64,000 nucleotides of DNA from Streptomyces spinosus (GTDB taxonomy: Bacteria > Actinomycetota > Actinomycetes > Streptomycetales > Streptomycetaceae). The DNA lies in the NCBI RefSeq assembly GCF_020400655.1, contig NZ_JAINRC010000019.1:62001-126000 (forward strand), written 5' to 3'. This document shows positions 8,894-16,643 of this stretch, one piece after another (the first letter of the stretch is position 1; the number at the start of each line of letters is the position of its first letter). The position numbers and the translations under genes are program-made. Below the pieces are notes generated by a model that saw only the letters and a list, made by a program, of their open reading frames with translations, searched no databases and had not been told where the DNA came from.

Positions 8894-9252
8894 TCCCCAG
8901 CCCGGGGGCGGACGACGGTCCGCCCGCCGAGCTCCCACGATGCCCTCGGGCCGGCAGTTCCTCCTTCAAGAGCCGTCAGCCTGGACCGGCATCGTCCGTC
9001 CGCACGACCGTCGGTCATGCGACTGCGCCCCTGACACGCACGTGACCACCGTGCATCCGCATCGCCAGCCCCCGGGACCGCATAAGCCACGAAGCCGCGG
9101 TTCGAGTCCGCGCGCCTCGGTCGGCCTCTTCACCGACAGGCGCCGTGACCGCGGTGACCACCCTCTTCATGTCCGCCCAAGGCGGCCCGAGCGCCCCGGA
9201 AGGTGCCGCGGTGCTCGCCATATGACACGACACTCTGCTTTCCGGAGGAATG
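8894..9252. other. Intergenic, with a tRNA T-arm-like sequence
   Basis: No gene is seen. At about 9096-9113 the sequence CGCGGTTCGAGTCCGCG has the form of a tRNA T-arm (5-bp stem, TTCGAGT loop). No acceptor partner, anticodon arm or D-arm is found at the right distance, so at most it is a tRNA 3' scrap such as an old attachment-site remnant. Confidence 0.25.
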
Positions 9253-10013
9253 ATGCCCCGCGAGCGCCGGACCCCCACCGATGTGCCCGACCAGCGCGGT
9301 CGTACCGCCGTCATCACCGGCGCGAGCTCCGGCATAGGCCTCGACACGGCCCGTGTCCTCGCCGCGCGCGGGGCGACCGTGGTGCTGGCGGTACGAGACA
9401 TGGACAAAGGCGCCCGAGCCCGGGCCGGCATCCTCGACGCCGTACCGCCCGCGTGGTTGGTGGTGCAGCGCATGGATCTCGCGTCACTGGACTCGGTGCG
9501 GGCGGCAGCCGAGGAACTACGTGCCACTCACCCCCGCCTCGACCTCCGCATCAACAACGCGGGGGTGATGCACGCGAAAGGCGGACAACCGCCGACGGCT
9601 TCGAGTTGCGCTTCACCAACCACCTGGGCCACTTCGCCCTGACCGGACTGCTGCTCGACCGGATGCTCGACGTCCTGGGCTCGCGCGTGGTCACCGTCAG
9701 CAGCGCGGATCACCGCCGAAGCGGCCCCCTCGCCCTGAACGACCTCAACTGGCCGGCACGGGAGTACGACAGAACCCTCGCGTACGGCCACTCCAAGCTG
9801 GCGAACCTCATGTTCACCTATGAACTCCAGCGCCGCCTGCCGGCCCGCCACGGCACGATCGCGGTCGCCGCACATCCCGGCGGCGCGGACACCCAGGGCT
9901 CCCATGGTGCCGTGGAGACCTTCAAACCCTGCGCCCGGATCGCGTTCACTGCCATCGTCCGGCCCCTGCTGATCCAGTCCTCGGGCGAGGGATCGCTTCT
10001 CGCTGTTTCATGA
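9253..10013 (+). pseudogene. SDR (retinol-dehydrogenase-like), frameshifted and truncated
   Basis: The N-terminal part has TAVITGASSGIGLDTARVLA, RDMDKGARARAGIL and LRINNAGVMHAKGG. The reading frame then breaks near 9590 and resumes in another frame with TADGFELRFTNHLGHFALTG, VTVSSADHRR, and YGHSKLANLMFTYEL (YxxxK). It stops at LLIQSSGEGSLLAVS, short of the usual C-terminus of this subfamily. One frameshift plus a missing tail indicate a dead gene unless the base at 9590 is a sequencing error. The start is ATG 9253, 4 nt after GGAGG. It meets the convergent reductase gene tail-to-tail. Confidence 0.75.
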
Positions 10014-11165
10014 GTGTCGGTGATAAGCCTTGTTGGCGATGCGCCAACTCTCGCCGACGCGGACCAGCAGGAAGATGTCGGTGAAGGTGTCCGCGCCATG
10101 CTGGAGCGTCATGGTCGCGGTCGCGATGGTGCCGTGGACGTCGACGGTGTCGATCCGGCGAGAGCGGCTCGGTTCGTCCGGGGCCGGGCGGCCGTGAAAG
10201 AGAGAGCAGTATTCATCCAGAGGCCACGAGACGAAAGTGCCGCCACGGATGCCCTCGATGTGGGCGGTGGGCAGGAACGCGCCGCGGAAGTGGGTGGGCT
10301 CGCCAGTGGCATGTCCGCGAATGTAGGCGCGGAGCGGTTCGAGAACGGCGTCCGACGCAGCGGGGACCGTGGCGGCAATGGCGATGTCGGCCTCGGGGGC
10401 GGCAGGGGTGTCAGCCAGACCGACGGCGCTGCGCAGAGGCGTGTTCGACGCGTCGGCCAGCAGAGTCATGTCCTTGACCAGCGCACCGATCGTGAAGTCG
10501 GCGGCGCCGACGGGCGACTCACTGTCGAGGAAGGAGCGTTTGCGGGCCACGAGCCCACCGAGCTGCCCGAGTTCGAGGACGTCCAGCGCCTGGGCGCGTT
10601 GCAGGCCGAGGGCGTCGGCTTGCCGCAGTGAGTCGCGTAGTGCGAGGACGGCGCCGGCGAGGCTGTTGTTGGTGATCAGCTTGAGCGCGGCGGCGGTGGC
10701 AGCGTCGTCGACGCGCCGCACGGTGCCGAGTGTTTCCAGAACGGGTCGAGCTCGATCGAGCGCGTCCTGGTCGGCGGCGGCGAGGATCTGCAGAGCGCCC
10801 GCGGCGGCAGTCGGCACGGAACCGAGCACGGGCGCGTGGACGTAGGACGGGCCGAGCTGCCGGGCCAGATCCGACGCTTCGGCAGGGGCGATGGTGCTGG
10901 TGTTCAGCACCATCGTGTCCGGTCGCAGCGCATCACGGACGTCGTCGAGGACCTGCCGGCAGGCCGGGCCGTCGAACAACGCCAGAAGCACCAGGTCGGC
11001 CTTTGCCACTGCCTCGTTCGGATCGCCGATCGTCTTGACGGCGCCTGATGTGCGCCCTGAGCGTGTCCAGCCCACGACGTCCCAGCCCTGGGCAGTGAGT
11101 CGAGTCGCGATCGCGGCACCCATGCGCCCCAAGCCGAGGACGGCGATCGTGTGCGGTGTGGTCAT
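10008..11165 (-). CDS. NAD(P)-binding reductase (6PGDH/imine reductase type) fused to an NTF2-like domain
   Basis: The 385-residue protein has an N-terminal Rossmann domain with IAVLGLGRMGAAIATRL, a WTRSGR cofactor loop, LVLLALFDGPACRQVL and LNTSTIAPAEASDLA, then the helical dimer domain (LKLITNNSLAGAVLALRDSL, KDMTLLADAS). This is the layout of beta-hydroxyacid dehydrogenases and imine reductases. From about residue 265 it continues into a second domain (VLEPLRAYIRGHATGEPTHF, AHIEGI, TVDVHGTIATATMTL, FLLVRVGESWRIANKAYH) that reads as a putative lumazine-binding/SnoaL-like NTF2 fold. Normally these are separate proteins. The ATG at 11165 was chosen because it opens the Rossmann motif. It is divergent from a LysR gene, its likely regulator. 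Confidence 0.82.
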   Translation of the reverse strand: MTTPHTIAVLGLGRMGAAIATRLTAQGWDVVGWTRSGRTSGAVKTIGDPNEAVAKADLVLLALFDGPACRQVLDDVRDALRPDTMVLNTSTIAPAEASDLARQLGPSYVHAPVLGSVPTAAAGALQILAAADQDALDRARPVLETLGTVRRVDDAATAAALKLITNNSLAGAVLALRDSLRQADALGLQRAQALDVLELGQLGGLVARKRSFLDSESPVGAADFTIGALVKDMTLLADASNTPLRSAVGLADTPAAPEADIAIAATVPAASDAVLEPLRAYIRGHATGEPTHFRGAFLPTAHIEGIRGGTFVSWPLDEYCSLFHGRPAPDEPSRSRRIDTVDVHGTIATATMTLQHGADTFTDIFLLVRVGESWRIANKAYHRHS

Positions 11166-11215
11166 GCACGCCAGAGTTCCGCACCGGGAGGACTGCGACA
11201 AGCGCAGATTACGCA

Positions 11216-11245
11216 GGCCGGCCATGCGGGAGACGCATGCCGGCC
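11216..11245. promoter_or_regulatory. Imperfect palindrome between the reductase and LysR genes
   Basis: GGCCGGCCATGCG (11216-11228) and CGCATGCCGGCC (11234-11245) form an inverted repeat with one extra C in the left arm. It sits just upstream of the LysR start and 50 bp from the divergent reductase start, which is a typical place for LysR binding. Confidence 0.45.
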
Positions 11246-11260
11246 GCGCATACTGATGCC

Positions 11261-12169
11261 ATGGAACTGACGGTGTGGCGGACCTTCGTGACCGTGTGCC
11301 GACTCGGGTCACTGTCGGCGGCGGCCGCCGAGCTCAATCACACGCAGTCGGCCGTCTCACGGCAGATCGCCGGGCTGGAGCGGCAACTCGGCGTGCCTCT
11401 GGTGGAACGCCATGCGCGCGGTGTGCGTCCGACGCCTGCCGGCGAGGTGTTCCGGCACCACGCCGTGGCCACACTCAACGAGGCGGATCGCGCTGTTCGT
11501 GCCGTACGAGACGCCCGTGACGGGACGTTCGATCGACCGCTTGCTGTTGGCGCGACACCATCGCTGGCCGCAGGGATCGTTCCCGAGGCCATCCGGGGGC
11601 TGCTCGAGCGAGCCGGATCCATCCGGTGGAGCCTGCTGCCGGACCTGAGCGCGCAACTACACAACCGCGTGATCGCCGGCGATCTCGACATCGCTGTTGT
11701 CACCGATGCACCACCAGGGCTGCCCCATGACCCCCGGGTCGGACGCCGGTTCCTCGGGCTGGACGACATGGTCGTCGCACTGCCCGTCGGCCATCCGCAG
11801 GCCGGGCGAGGCCCAGTGCACATGCAGACGCTGGCCGACCAGACCTGGGTCGAGGACAACGACGGTTCGGCGGTACTTCTGCGCCAGCACGCCGCCCGCG
11901 CCGGGGTAAGCGCCCGCATCGACCTCACCGCAGCCGATCTGGTCGGCAAGCTGGCGCTAGTCGCAACCGGTCACGCCATCGCGCTGATACCAGGCGTGCT
12001 GACGGGCGCCCTGCGGACCGGCGTCACCACCGTGCCCCTCGTCGATCCTCCGACCCGGGGCATCTACGCGATCACACCACGCCGTAACCCCCACCCCTCC
12101 GCAGCGCCCCTGCTCGACCAGCTCGCCACGGCCTTCGCCTCGGTCCGTCCTACCCACACCCTTCATTAG
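11261..12169 (+). CDS. LysR-family transcriptional regulator
   Basis: The 302-residue LysR protein starts with MELTVWRTFVTVCRLGSLSA. Its winged HTH continues with AELNHTQSAVSRQIAGLERQ and LGVPLVERHARGVRPTPAGE, followed by the effector-binding domain (GATPSLAAGIVPEAIRGLL, LDIAVVTDAPPGL, LVATGHAIALIPGV). Full length for the family. It is divergent from the reductase/NTF2 fusion gene with a palindrome between, so local control of that gene is likely. The effector is unknown. Confidence 0.92.
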   Translation: MELTVWRTFVTVCRLGSLSAAAAELNHTQSAVSRQIAGLERQLGVPLVERHARGVRPTPAGEVFRHHAVATLNEADRAVRAVRDARDGTFDRPLAVGATPSLAAGIVPEAIRGLLERAGSIRWSLLPDLSAQLHNRVIAGDLDIAVVTDAPPGLPHDPRVGRRFLGLDDMVVALPVGHPQAGRGPVHMQTLADQTWVEDNDGSAVLLRQHAARAGVSARIDLTAADLVGKLALVATGHAIALIPGVLTGALRTGVTTVPLVDPPTRGIYAITPRRNPHPSAAPLLDQLATAFASVRPTHTLH

Positions 12170-12201
12170 CGGACCGAGAAGGGTGACCATGCCGCTTGAA
12201 C

Positions 12202-12249
12202 TGGTCCTGGTCGACGATGACCACGGCCGTGTCGTCGCCGTGCCGGGCC
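12202..12249. repeat. 48-bp direct repeat, copy 1 (GGDEF-gene fragment)
   Basis: This 48-bp sequence is identical to 17989-18036. On the minus strand it reads ARHGDDTAVVIVDQDQFK once the next bases are included, which is the beginning of a GGDEF domain running through the point where the transposon-split copy is interrupted. Upstream and downstream it is flanked by unrelated sequence, so it is a small relic. It provides the uninterrupted target sequence (TTGAACTGGTCCTGG on the plus strand). Confidence 0.85.
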
Positions 12250-12514
12250 GGGAGCACCTCGGCGCCGCCCACTCGTAACCGCGCTCAGAGCGCGGGCGAT
12301 GTGCTGGACGGCGGCGGCACCGGGTCCATGAGGCGGCTTCGGGCCAGGTTTCAGGGTGGCGGGCGAGGTCGCGCTGTGGCCTTCGGCGGTTCACGCCTCC
12401 AACCGTGCGGCGGAAGCGACGGAGACCCCGGCGATCACCATGATGGCCGAGATCTCCTCAACCGAACCTTGAGCTGACTCAGGGACAGTCGGGCTCTGTG
12501 CCAGGCAGACAACA
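12250..12514. other. Non-coding stretch
   Basis: No gene was found between the GGDEF relic and the truncated ASCH gene. Short open frames here have no recognisable content. Confidence 0.3.
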
Positions 12515-12727
12515 TCAGAACCAATTCCGTGAGGAGGGACCCGTCACGGACATGTCCACCACGGAGACACCGGGTCGGACTCCATGAACCACTGCTGAGC
12601 TGTCCACAAACCAAGGCCGCGGGCGGTTCTCGATGCCCTTGGCGCCGGTCAGGATGCAGGTGGCGTGTGGCTGCTGGACGCTGATGCCGCGGATCCGGCC
12701 GCCCTGCGGGAGAGTCGCGGTGCTCAT
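12515..12727 (-). pseudogene. ASCH-domain protein, truncated
   Basis: The ATG at 12727 overlaps the GGDEF stop (ATGA), so this gene was translationally coupled to the diguanylate-cyclase gene. The N-terminus RIRGISVQQPHATCILTGAK then GIENRPRPWF is the opening strand-helix of ASCH (RNA-binding PUA-like) domains. After that the sequence departs from the family (VDSSAVVHGVRPG) and ends at about 70 residues, while ASCH proteins usually have 130 or more. It is probably cut by an insertion or deletion. Confidence 0.6.
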
Positions 12728-13203
12728 GCTGCCCTTCCCCCGACCAGCCGTTCCCGGGCGCCCGACGCGGCGGCCGTTGGTGGACGGCACCTTGGTGCGC
12801 GCGGACGAGGCGACAGCGGCGCACCCGAGTGCTTGCCGTCGTGCAGCGCCGCGTCGGCGGCCTGCTGCAACAAGCTCAGGCCGCGGGAGCCGACCGTGTG
12901 CGGGGTCGCTGCACCGACCGAGGCGGCCATGTCGGCAATGCGCCCGTCCTCGAGGACGACAGGGGTGTGCAGCATGCGGACCAGCTGCGCCAGGCGCTGC
13001 GCCAGACGGCCGACGGACACCGTCAGAACGACGGTTAACTCATCGCCTCCGAGGCGGCCGACGGAGGCGCGCGGGACCGCCCACGCGGTGAGCCACGCGG
13101 CGGTCGCGGCCAGGACGGCGTCCCCGGCCGTGTGCCCGAAGTCGTCGTTGACGGCTTTGAACTGGTTTTCCCGGACTAACTCAGGTGGCGTATGGGGCGT
13201 CAT
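12724..13203 (-). pseudogene. GGDEF-protein C-terminal part, now a chimeric ORF
   Basis: From about 13165 leftward the frame reads QFKAVNDDFGHTAGDAVLAA, then SVGRLGGDELTVVL (GGDEF motif as GGDEL), ADMAASVGAATP and ADAALHDGKHSG, the second part of a diguanylate-cyclase domain. The preceding part is at 17989-18095, separated by the Tn554-like element. The element end supplies a new start: GGAGG, 8 nt, ATG at 13203, then about 13 foreign residues (MTPHTPPELVREN) fused in frame to the GGDEF remainder. The 159-residue product lacks the first metal-binding Asp (VDQD), so cyclase activity is not expected. Confidence 0.75.
13171..13179 (+). repeat. Terminal inverted repeat core, left end
   Basis: CCGGACTAA lies 4 bp inside the left boundary and is repeated inverted at 17974-17982. 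Confidence 0.6.
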
Positions 13204-13228
13204 GATGAAGACCTCCATGTGAGTGGAG

Positions 13229-13269
13229 GCGGGGTGCGACGTTGCTGTGGTAGGTAGGTCGCACCCCGC
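13229..13269. promoter_or_regulatory. Perfect 12-bp inverted repeat upstream of the cargo gene
   Basis: GCGGGGTGCGAC (13229-13240) and GTCGCACCCCGC (13258-13269) pair perfectly around a 17-nt loop, 45 bp before the cargo GTG and just inside the left element end. It could be an operator, an attenuator or a recombinase accessory site. Confidence 0.5.
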
Positions 13270-13314
13270 GTTCTGGACAGGGGTTTCTGAGAGTTGTGAC
13301 GACAGGGAGAGCGC

Positions 13315-14193
13315 GTGGACATAACTGAGCGTGAGCTGGCCGATCCTTGGGAAGGCGTTCTGACCGCTCCAGCTCGCGGCAGTGACGTCGGCGTTCTGGT
13401 CCTGGCAGGATCCAGCGGGCGCATCGAACGTGAGCGAGCGCGCATCCTCGCTCAGCAAGGCTTCACAGCCTTGGCGATCCGCTGGTTCGGCGGGCCCGGG
13501 CAGCCCCCTGGAATCTGCGAGGTTCCCCTGGAGACCTTCACCGCCGCCGTCGACTTCCTCCGACTGGGCGGAGCGCAACGCATCGGAATCCTCGGCACCT
13601 CCAAGGGCGCTGAAGCCGCCTTGCTCACGGCGGTGCACGACCCGCGCGTGGACGTGGCCATCGCGCTGTCGCCCACCTCGCGGGTCTGGTGCAACGTCGG
13701 CCCGGGACGCGACGGAGCGCACCATCCGTATCGCTCGTCTTGGACCTGGCGGGAGCAGCCCCTGCCTTTTGTCCCGATGGATGATTCCTGGACTCCTACG
13801 GAGCCGGACAGCGGCCCCGTCGCGATCCGCGGATGGTACGAACTGAGCGAGCGGACCTTCGCTCACTCGCTTTCGTCGGCGGAGATTCCCGTGGAAGCGG
13901 CCAGAGCCGATCTGGTCTTGGTCGCGGGCGGCGACGACGCGATGTGGCCGTCGCTTCCCTTCGCCGAGCAGCTAGCTCAGCGTCGACGCTCGGCCGGGGC
14001 GACCGTGCGTCTGATCGCCCGCGACGACGCCGGCCACCGACCGCGCCTTCCTGGCGAGAGCCCGGCATCGGCGTCCTCCCCGCACTTCAAGTACGGGGGC
14101 ACACCTGAAGCTGACGTGCTCCTGGGCAAGGCTGCGTGGCCCCACATCCTCGACGTGCTCGGCGGCGAAAGCTCACTGGTTCCTGCCGGTTGA
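13315..14193 (+). CDS. BAAT/dienelactone-hydrolase-like alpha/beta hydrolase (transposon cargo)
   Basis: This 292-residue protein starts at GTG 13315 behind GGGAGAGCGC. It has an alpha/beta-hydrolase core: strand VGVLVLAGSSG, ARILAQQGFTALAIRWFGG, the nucleophile elbow IGILGTSKGAEAAL (G-T-S-K-G), a DPRVDVAIALSPTS strand, ADLVLVAGGDDAMWPS with the acid residue, and a C-terminal DDAGHRP with the catalytic His. This layout fits the acyl-CoA thioesterase/BAAT C-terminal family. It lies between the left element end and the recombinase genes, convergent with tnpB, so it is cargo. The substrate is unknown; it could hydrolyse acyl thioesters or inactivate an ester or lactone compound. Confidence 0.8.
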   Translation: MDITERELADPWEGVLTAPARGSDVGVLVLAGSSGRIERERARILAQQGFTALAIRWFGGPGQPPGICEVPLETFTAAVDFLRLGGAQRIGILGTSKGAEAALLTAVHDPRVDVAIALSPTSRVWCNVGPGRDGAHHPYRSSWTWREQPLPFVPMDDSWTPTEPDSGPVAIRGWYELSERTFAHSLSSAEIPVEAARADLVLVAGGDDAMWPSLPFAEQLAQRRRSAGATVRLIARDDAGHRPRLPGESPASASSPHFKYGGTPEADVLLGKAAWPHILDVLGGESSLVPAG

Positions 14194-14230
14194 TCGCGAA
14201 GCAGACTGAAGCACAGATTCGTATCGGTGA

Positions 14231-16561
14231 TCAAGAGGTCCCCTCTCGGTTCTTGATCTGCGGAATCCCGAGATCAGCGATCCGGGTGGTGCTCTGGTTC
14301 CGGATGCGATCCATGGCGGTGAGCTTGTTGTGAGCGGCTTCAAGGCTGACCCGGAGGCCTTCTTCTTCGCCCAGCCAGCCGTTGAGCTTGGCTTCCGCGA
14401 TCCTCTCGCTCAGGCTGCGGATGATCTCGATCAGCCGGGCCCGTTGAGCGGGGGCGACTCGCAGCATGGGACAGCGGATGCAAGCGTGTTCGTGTTTGCA
14501 GGGAGTCCCGTAGGGCCGCCCGCAGGTGCCCAGTTCGAGCTTGCGCAATGCGAAGTGCTGCTGGAACTCGCGCCACTCGTCATCTGTCGGGTCACGGTAT
14601 TCCGCGGTCGGCCGTAGGGATCGTCGCTGATCGAGGAAGGAGCGGTAGGAACGGATCAGGTCTTCTTGGAAGACCGCCAGGTAGGCCTGGGTGGTGATGA
14701 GGTCCTCGTGTCCCAGCAGCCGGGCGGCGATATGGACAGGCAGGCCGCCGGTGACCGCTTCGGTGGCGAACATCCTGCGGAAGTCGTGCGGGGTGAACTT
14801 CAGCGGTTTGCCCGTGGCGTCCCGCAGACCGGTGCGCGCCAGGGTGCTGTCCAGCAGGTTCTGGACTGTCGTGTGGGACATGACCTCGTTGCGGTGACCC
14901 CGCGTCCGGCGCTGGAACAGGTGCGGCAGCATCGGACCGAAGGTCCGTTCGTGAGGGTCGTATTGGCTGGTCAATGGGATGTTCCCGCCGTTGGCCCGAC
15001 GAAGGCGGGTGATGACGGTGGCCAGGACGCTCGCCAACTCCGGACTGATCAGCAGCAGCCGTTCCTTGTTGCTCTTCGACGGCACGATCTGCAGCAGGGG
15101 AACGAGTTCGCCGGTGTCGGCCGGCCGGTAGGACACCAGCGCCAGGTGGGTGATCTCCAGCAGTTCCTCGCGGCGGATCCCAGTGTGCCGGAGCGTCGCG
15201 ATGATCGCCCAGGACCAGAACACATCGTCTTCAGTCTGGAATAGATCGGTCTTCTCACCGGTGGCCAGGTTCTCGACCATGACCGCCTCCGGGCGGGAGC
15301 GGTGCGTGTTCCTCGCCCACGTTTTGCAGATGAACCGCAGGTAGGGGATGCCGTCGTGCTCGAACCGCTCGCCGACGGGGACGGCTCGTGCTGCGGCCAG
15401 CAGTGCTTCCTGACTGGCGCGGTGCCGTTCGGCTGCAGCAACCAGCACGGGCAGGTGCGGGAGCCGTTCTCGGACCCGCTGGTGCATGTTGGCCCGGGTG
15501 CGACGCCGGTGCTTCTGCATTCCGTCGGTGTCGCCGCGGCGCACAGGGCTGGGAACAGCGTGTGGCGCCCAGCTCGGATCCTCCAGGGCCCATTCCTGAA
15601 TGTCGAGGTAGAAGCTGCGGACTTGGACCAGGATGTGGAGGTAGTTCTTGCGCGGGCGGGGCTTGTCCGTCCGTTTGGTGACGTACTTCATCCGCTCCTT
15701 CCAGGCCATGGCCACCTCCTCCGGCAGCTGAAGGCTGTCGACCTCGGGATGGTGGGCTTCGATGTCGGCCCAGAAGCAGGAGACGAGATGAATGATCAAA
15801 TGCTGGAACGACACGTAGTCCAGGCCTATCCGGCGCTCTTCGAGATAGCGGACCAGCGCGTCGCGGACCGGCCTGCACCGCAGCCGATATCGGTCGACCA
15901 GCTCAGCAGTGGGCCGTTGGCCCTGGTGCTGGAAGGCCTTGTAGGACACGGCTCTGGGCAGGATGCCGACGCCTCGCAGCAGGTCCCACGCCGGGTAGAT
16001 GCCATGCGGAAGTAGTCCGTTCTTCGCCAGGCCCCAGTGCCGGAACTCCTCGAAGTCCTCCGGCGTGAGCTGATCGGGACCGCGGCCGGTGTGCAGCACC
16101 AGCTTCGACAGCACGTTCATGTCCTCGTTCAGGCGCCGCTCGGCCATGCCGTCGTCCTTGGCCTGCTGAAGGATGCGGTCGAAGACGTCAGATTGGATCG
16201 ATCGCCACACGTCCCGGAACAAGGTGAGCGAGCTGTAGGCGGCGAGGAAGCCATGGCTGGGCAGGATCACCTGGTTCAGCAGCAGGCTCGCGACGCCGGC
16301 AACGTTGGTGGCCCGCCGCAGCACCACCCCGGCGGTGGAGCCGACTGGAACCCTGCTGAGCCGGCCCAGGTCGGCGTCCGCGCCGGCGGCCAGCCAACGC
16401 TCCTGCCATCCGCCTCCCGGATGGGACGCCAGCCAGTCGAGGATGAGGGGAACCCCGCGCCGCAGATCACGCCGACGCTTGTCGCTGTAGCCCATCCGCT
16501 CCGCGTGCTGGACAGTCGCGGCCAGGACCTCCGCAGACGGACTCTGATCGAGCGGCCCCAC
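14231..16561 (-). CDS. tnpB: Tyrosine recombinase, large subunit (TnpB-like)
   Basis: The ~776-residue site-specific recombinase has its catalytic domain in the C-terminal half: the first Arg in LRHTGIRREELLEI (about 462), HDFRRMFATEAV (HxxR, about 594), LLGHEDLITTQAYLAVF (GH and nucleophile Tyr, about 624). A Cys cluster (C6xC-type: CGRPYGTPCKHEHACIRCP) near 690 may bind zinc, as in Tn554 TnpB relatives. The GTG at 16561 is the first plausible start in this frame. A GTG that overlaps the tnpA stop (16647) opens another frame reading MNSDVTTVVAVPPPRALSEE, which would join this protein only through a one-base shift near 16600. Cotranscribed with tnpA. Confidence 0.85.
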   Translation of the reverse strand: MGPLDQSPSAEVLAATVQHAERMGYSDKRRRDLRRGVPLILDWLASHPGGGWQERWLAAGADADLGRLSRVPVGSTAGVVLRRATNVAGVASLLLNQVILPSHGFLAAYSSLTLFRDVWRSIQSDVFDRILQQAKDDGMAERRLNEDMNVLSKLVLHTGRGPDQLTPEDFEEFRHWGLAKNGLLPHGIYPAWDLLRGVGILPRAVSYKAFQHQGQRPTAELVDRYRLRCRPVRDALVRYLEERRIGLDYVSFQHLIIHLVSCFWADIEAHHPEVDSLQLPEEVAMAWKERMKYVTKRTDKPRPRKNYLHILVQVRSFYLDIQEWALEDPSWAPHAVPSPVRRGDTDGMQKHRRRTRANMHQRVRERLPHLPVLVAAAERHRASQEALLAAARAVPVGERFEHDGIPYLRFICKTWARNTHRSRPEAVMVENLATGEKTDLFQTEDDVFWSWAIIATLRHTGIRREELLEITHLALVSYRPADTGELVPLLQIVPSKSNKERLLLISPELASVLATVITRLRRANGGNIPLTSQYDPHERTFGPMLPHLFQRRTRGHRNEVMSHTTVQNLLDSTLARTGLRDATGKPLKFTPHDFRRMFATEAVTGGLPVHIAARLLGHEDLITTQAYLAVFQEDLIRSYRSFLDQRRSLRPTAEYRDPTDDEWREFQQHFALRKLELGTCGRPYGTPCKHEHACIRCPMLRVAPAQRARLIEIIRSLSERIAEAKLNGWLGEEEGLRVSLEAAHNKLTAMDRIRNQSTTRIADLGIPQIKNREGTS

Positions 16562-16643
16562 CCGCAGCGCGGGTGCCCGAAGGGGTTTTCCTCCGACAAC
16601 GCCCGCGGTGGCGGGACAGCAACGACAGTGGTGACATCGGAGT

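Noticed and set aside
9090..9120. tRNA gene
   Set aside because: Only a T-arm is present; there is no acceptor pairing, D-arm or anticodon arm.
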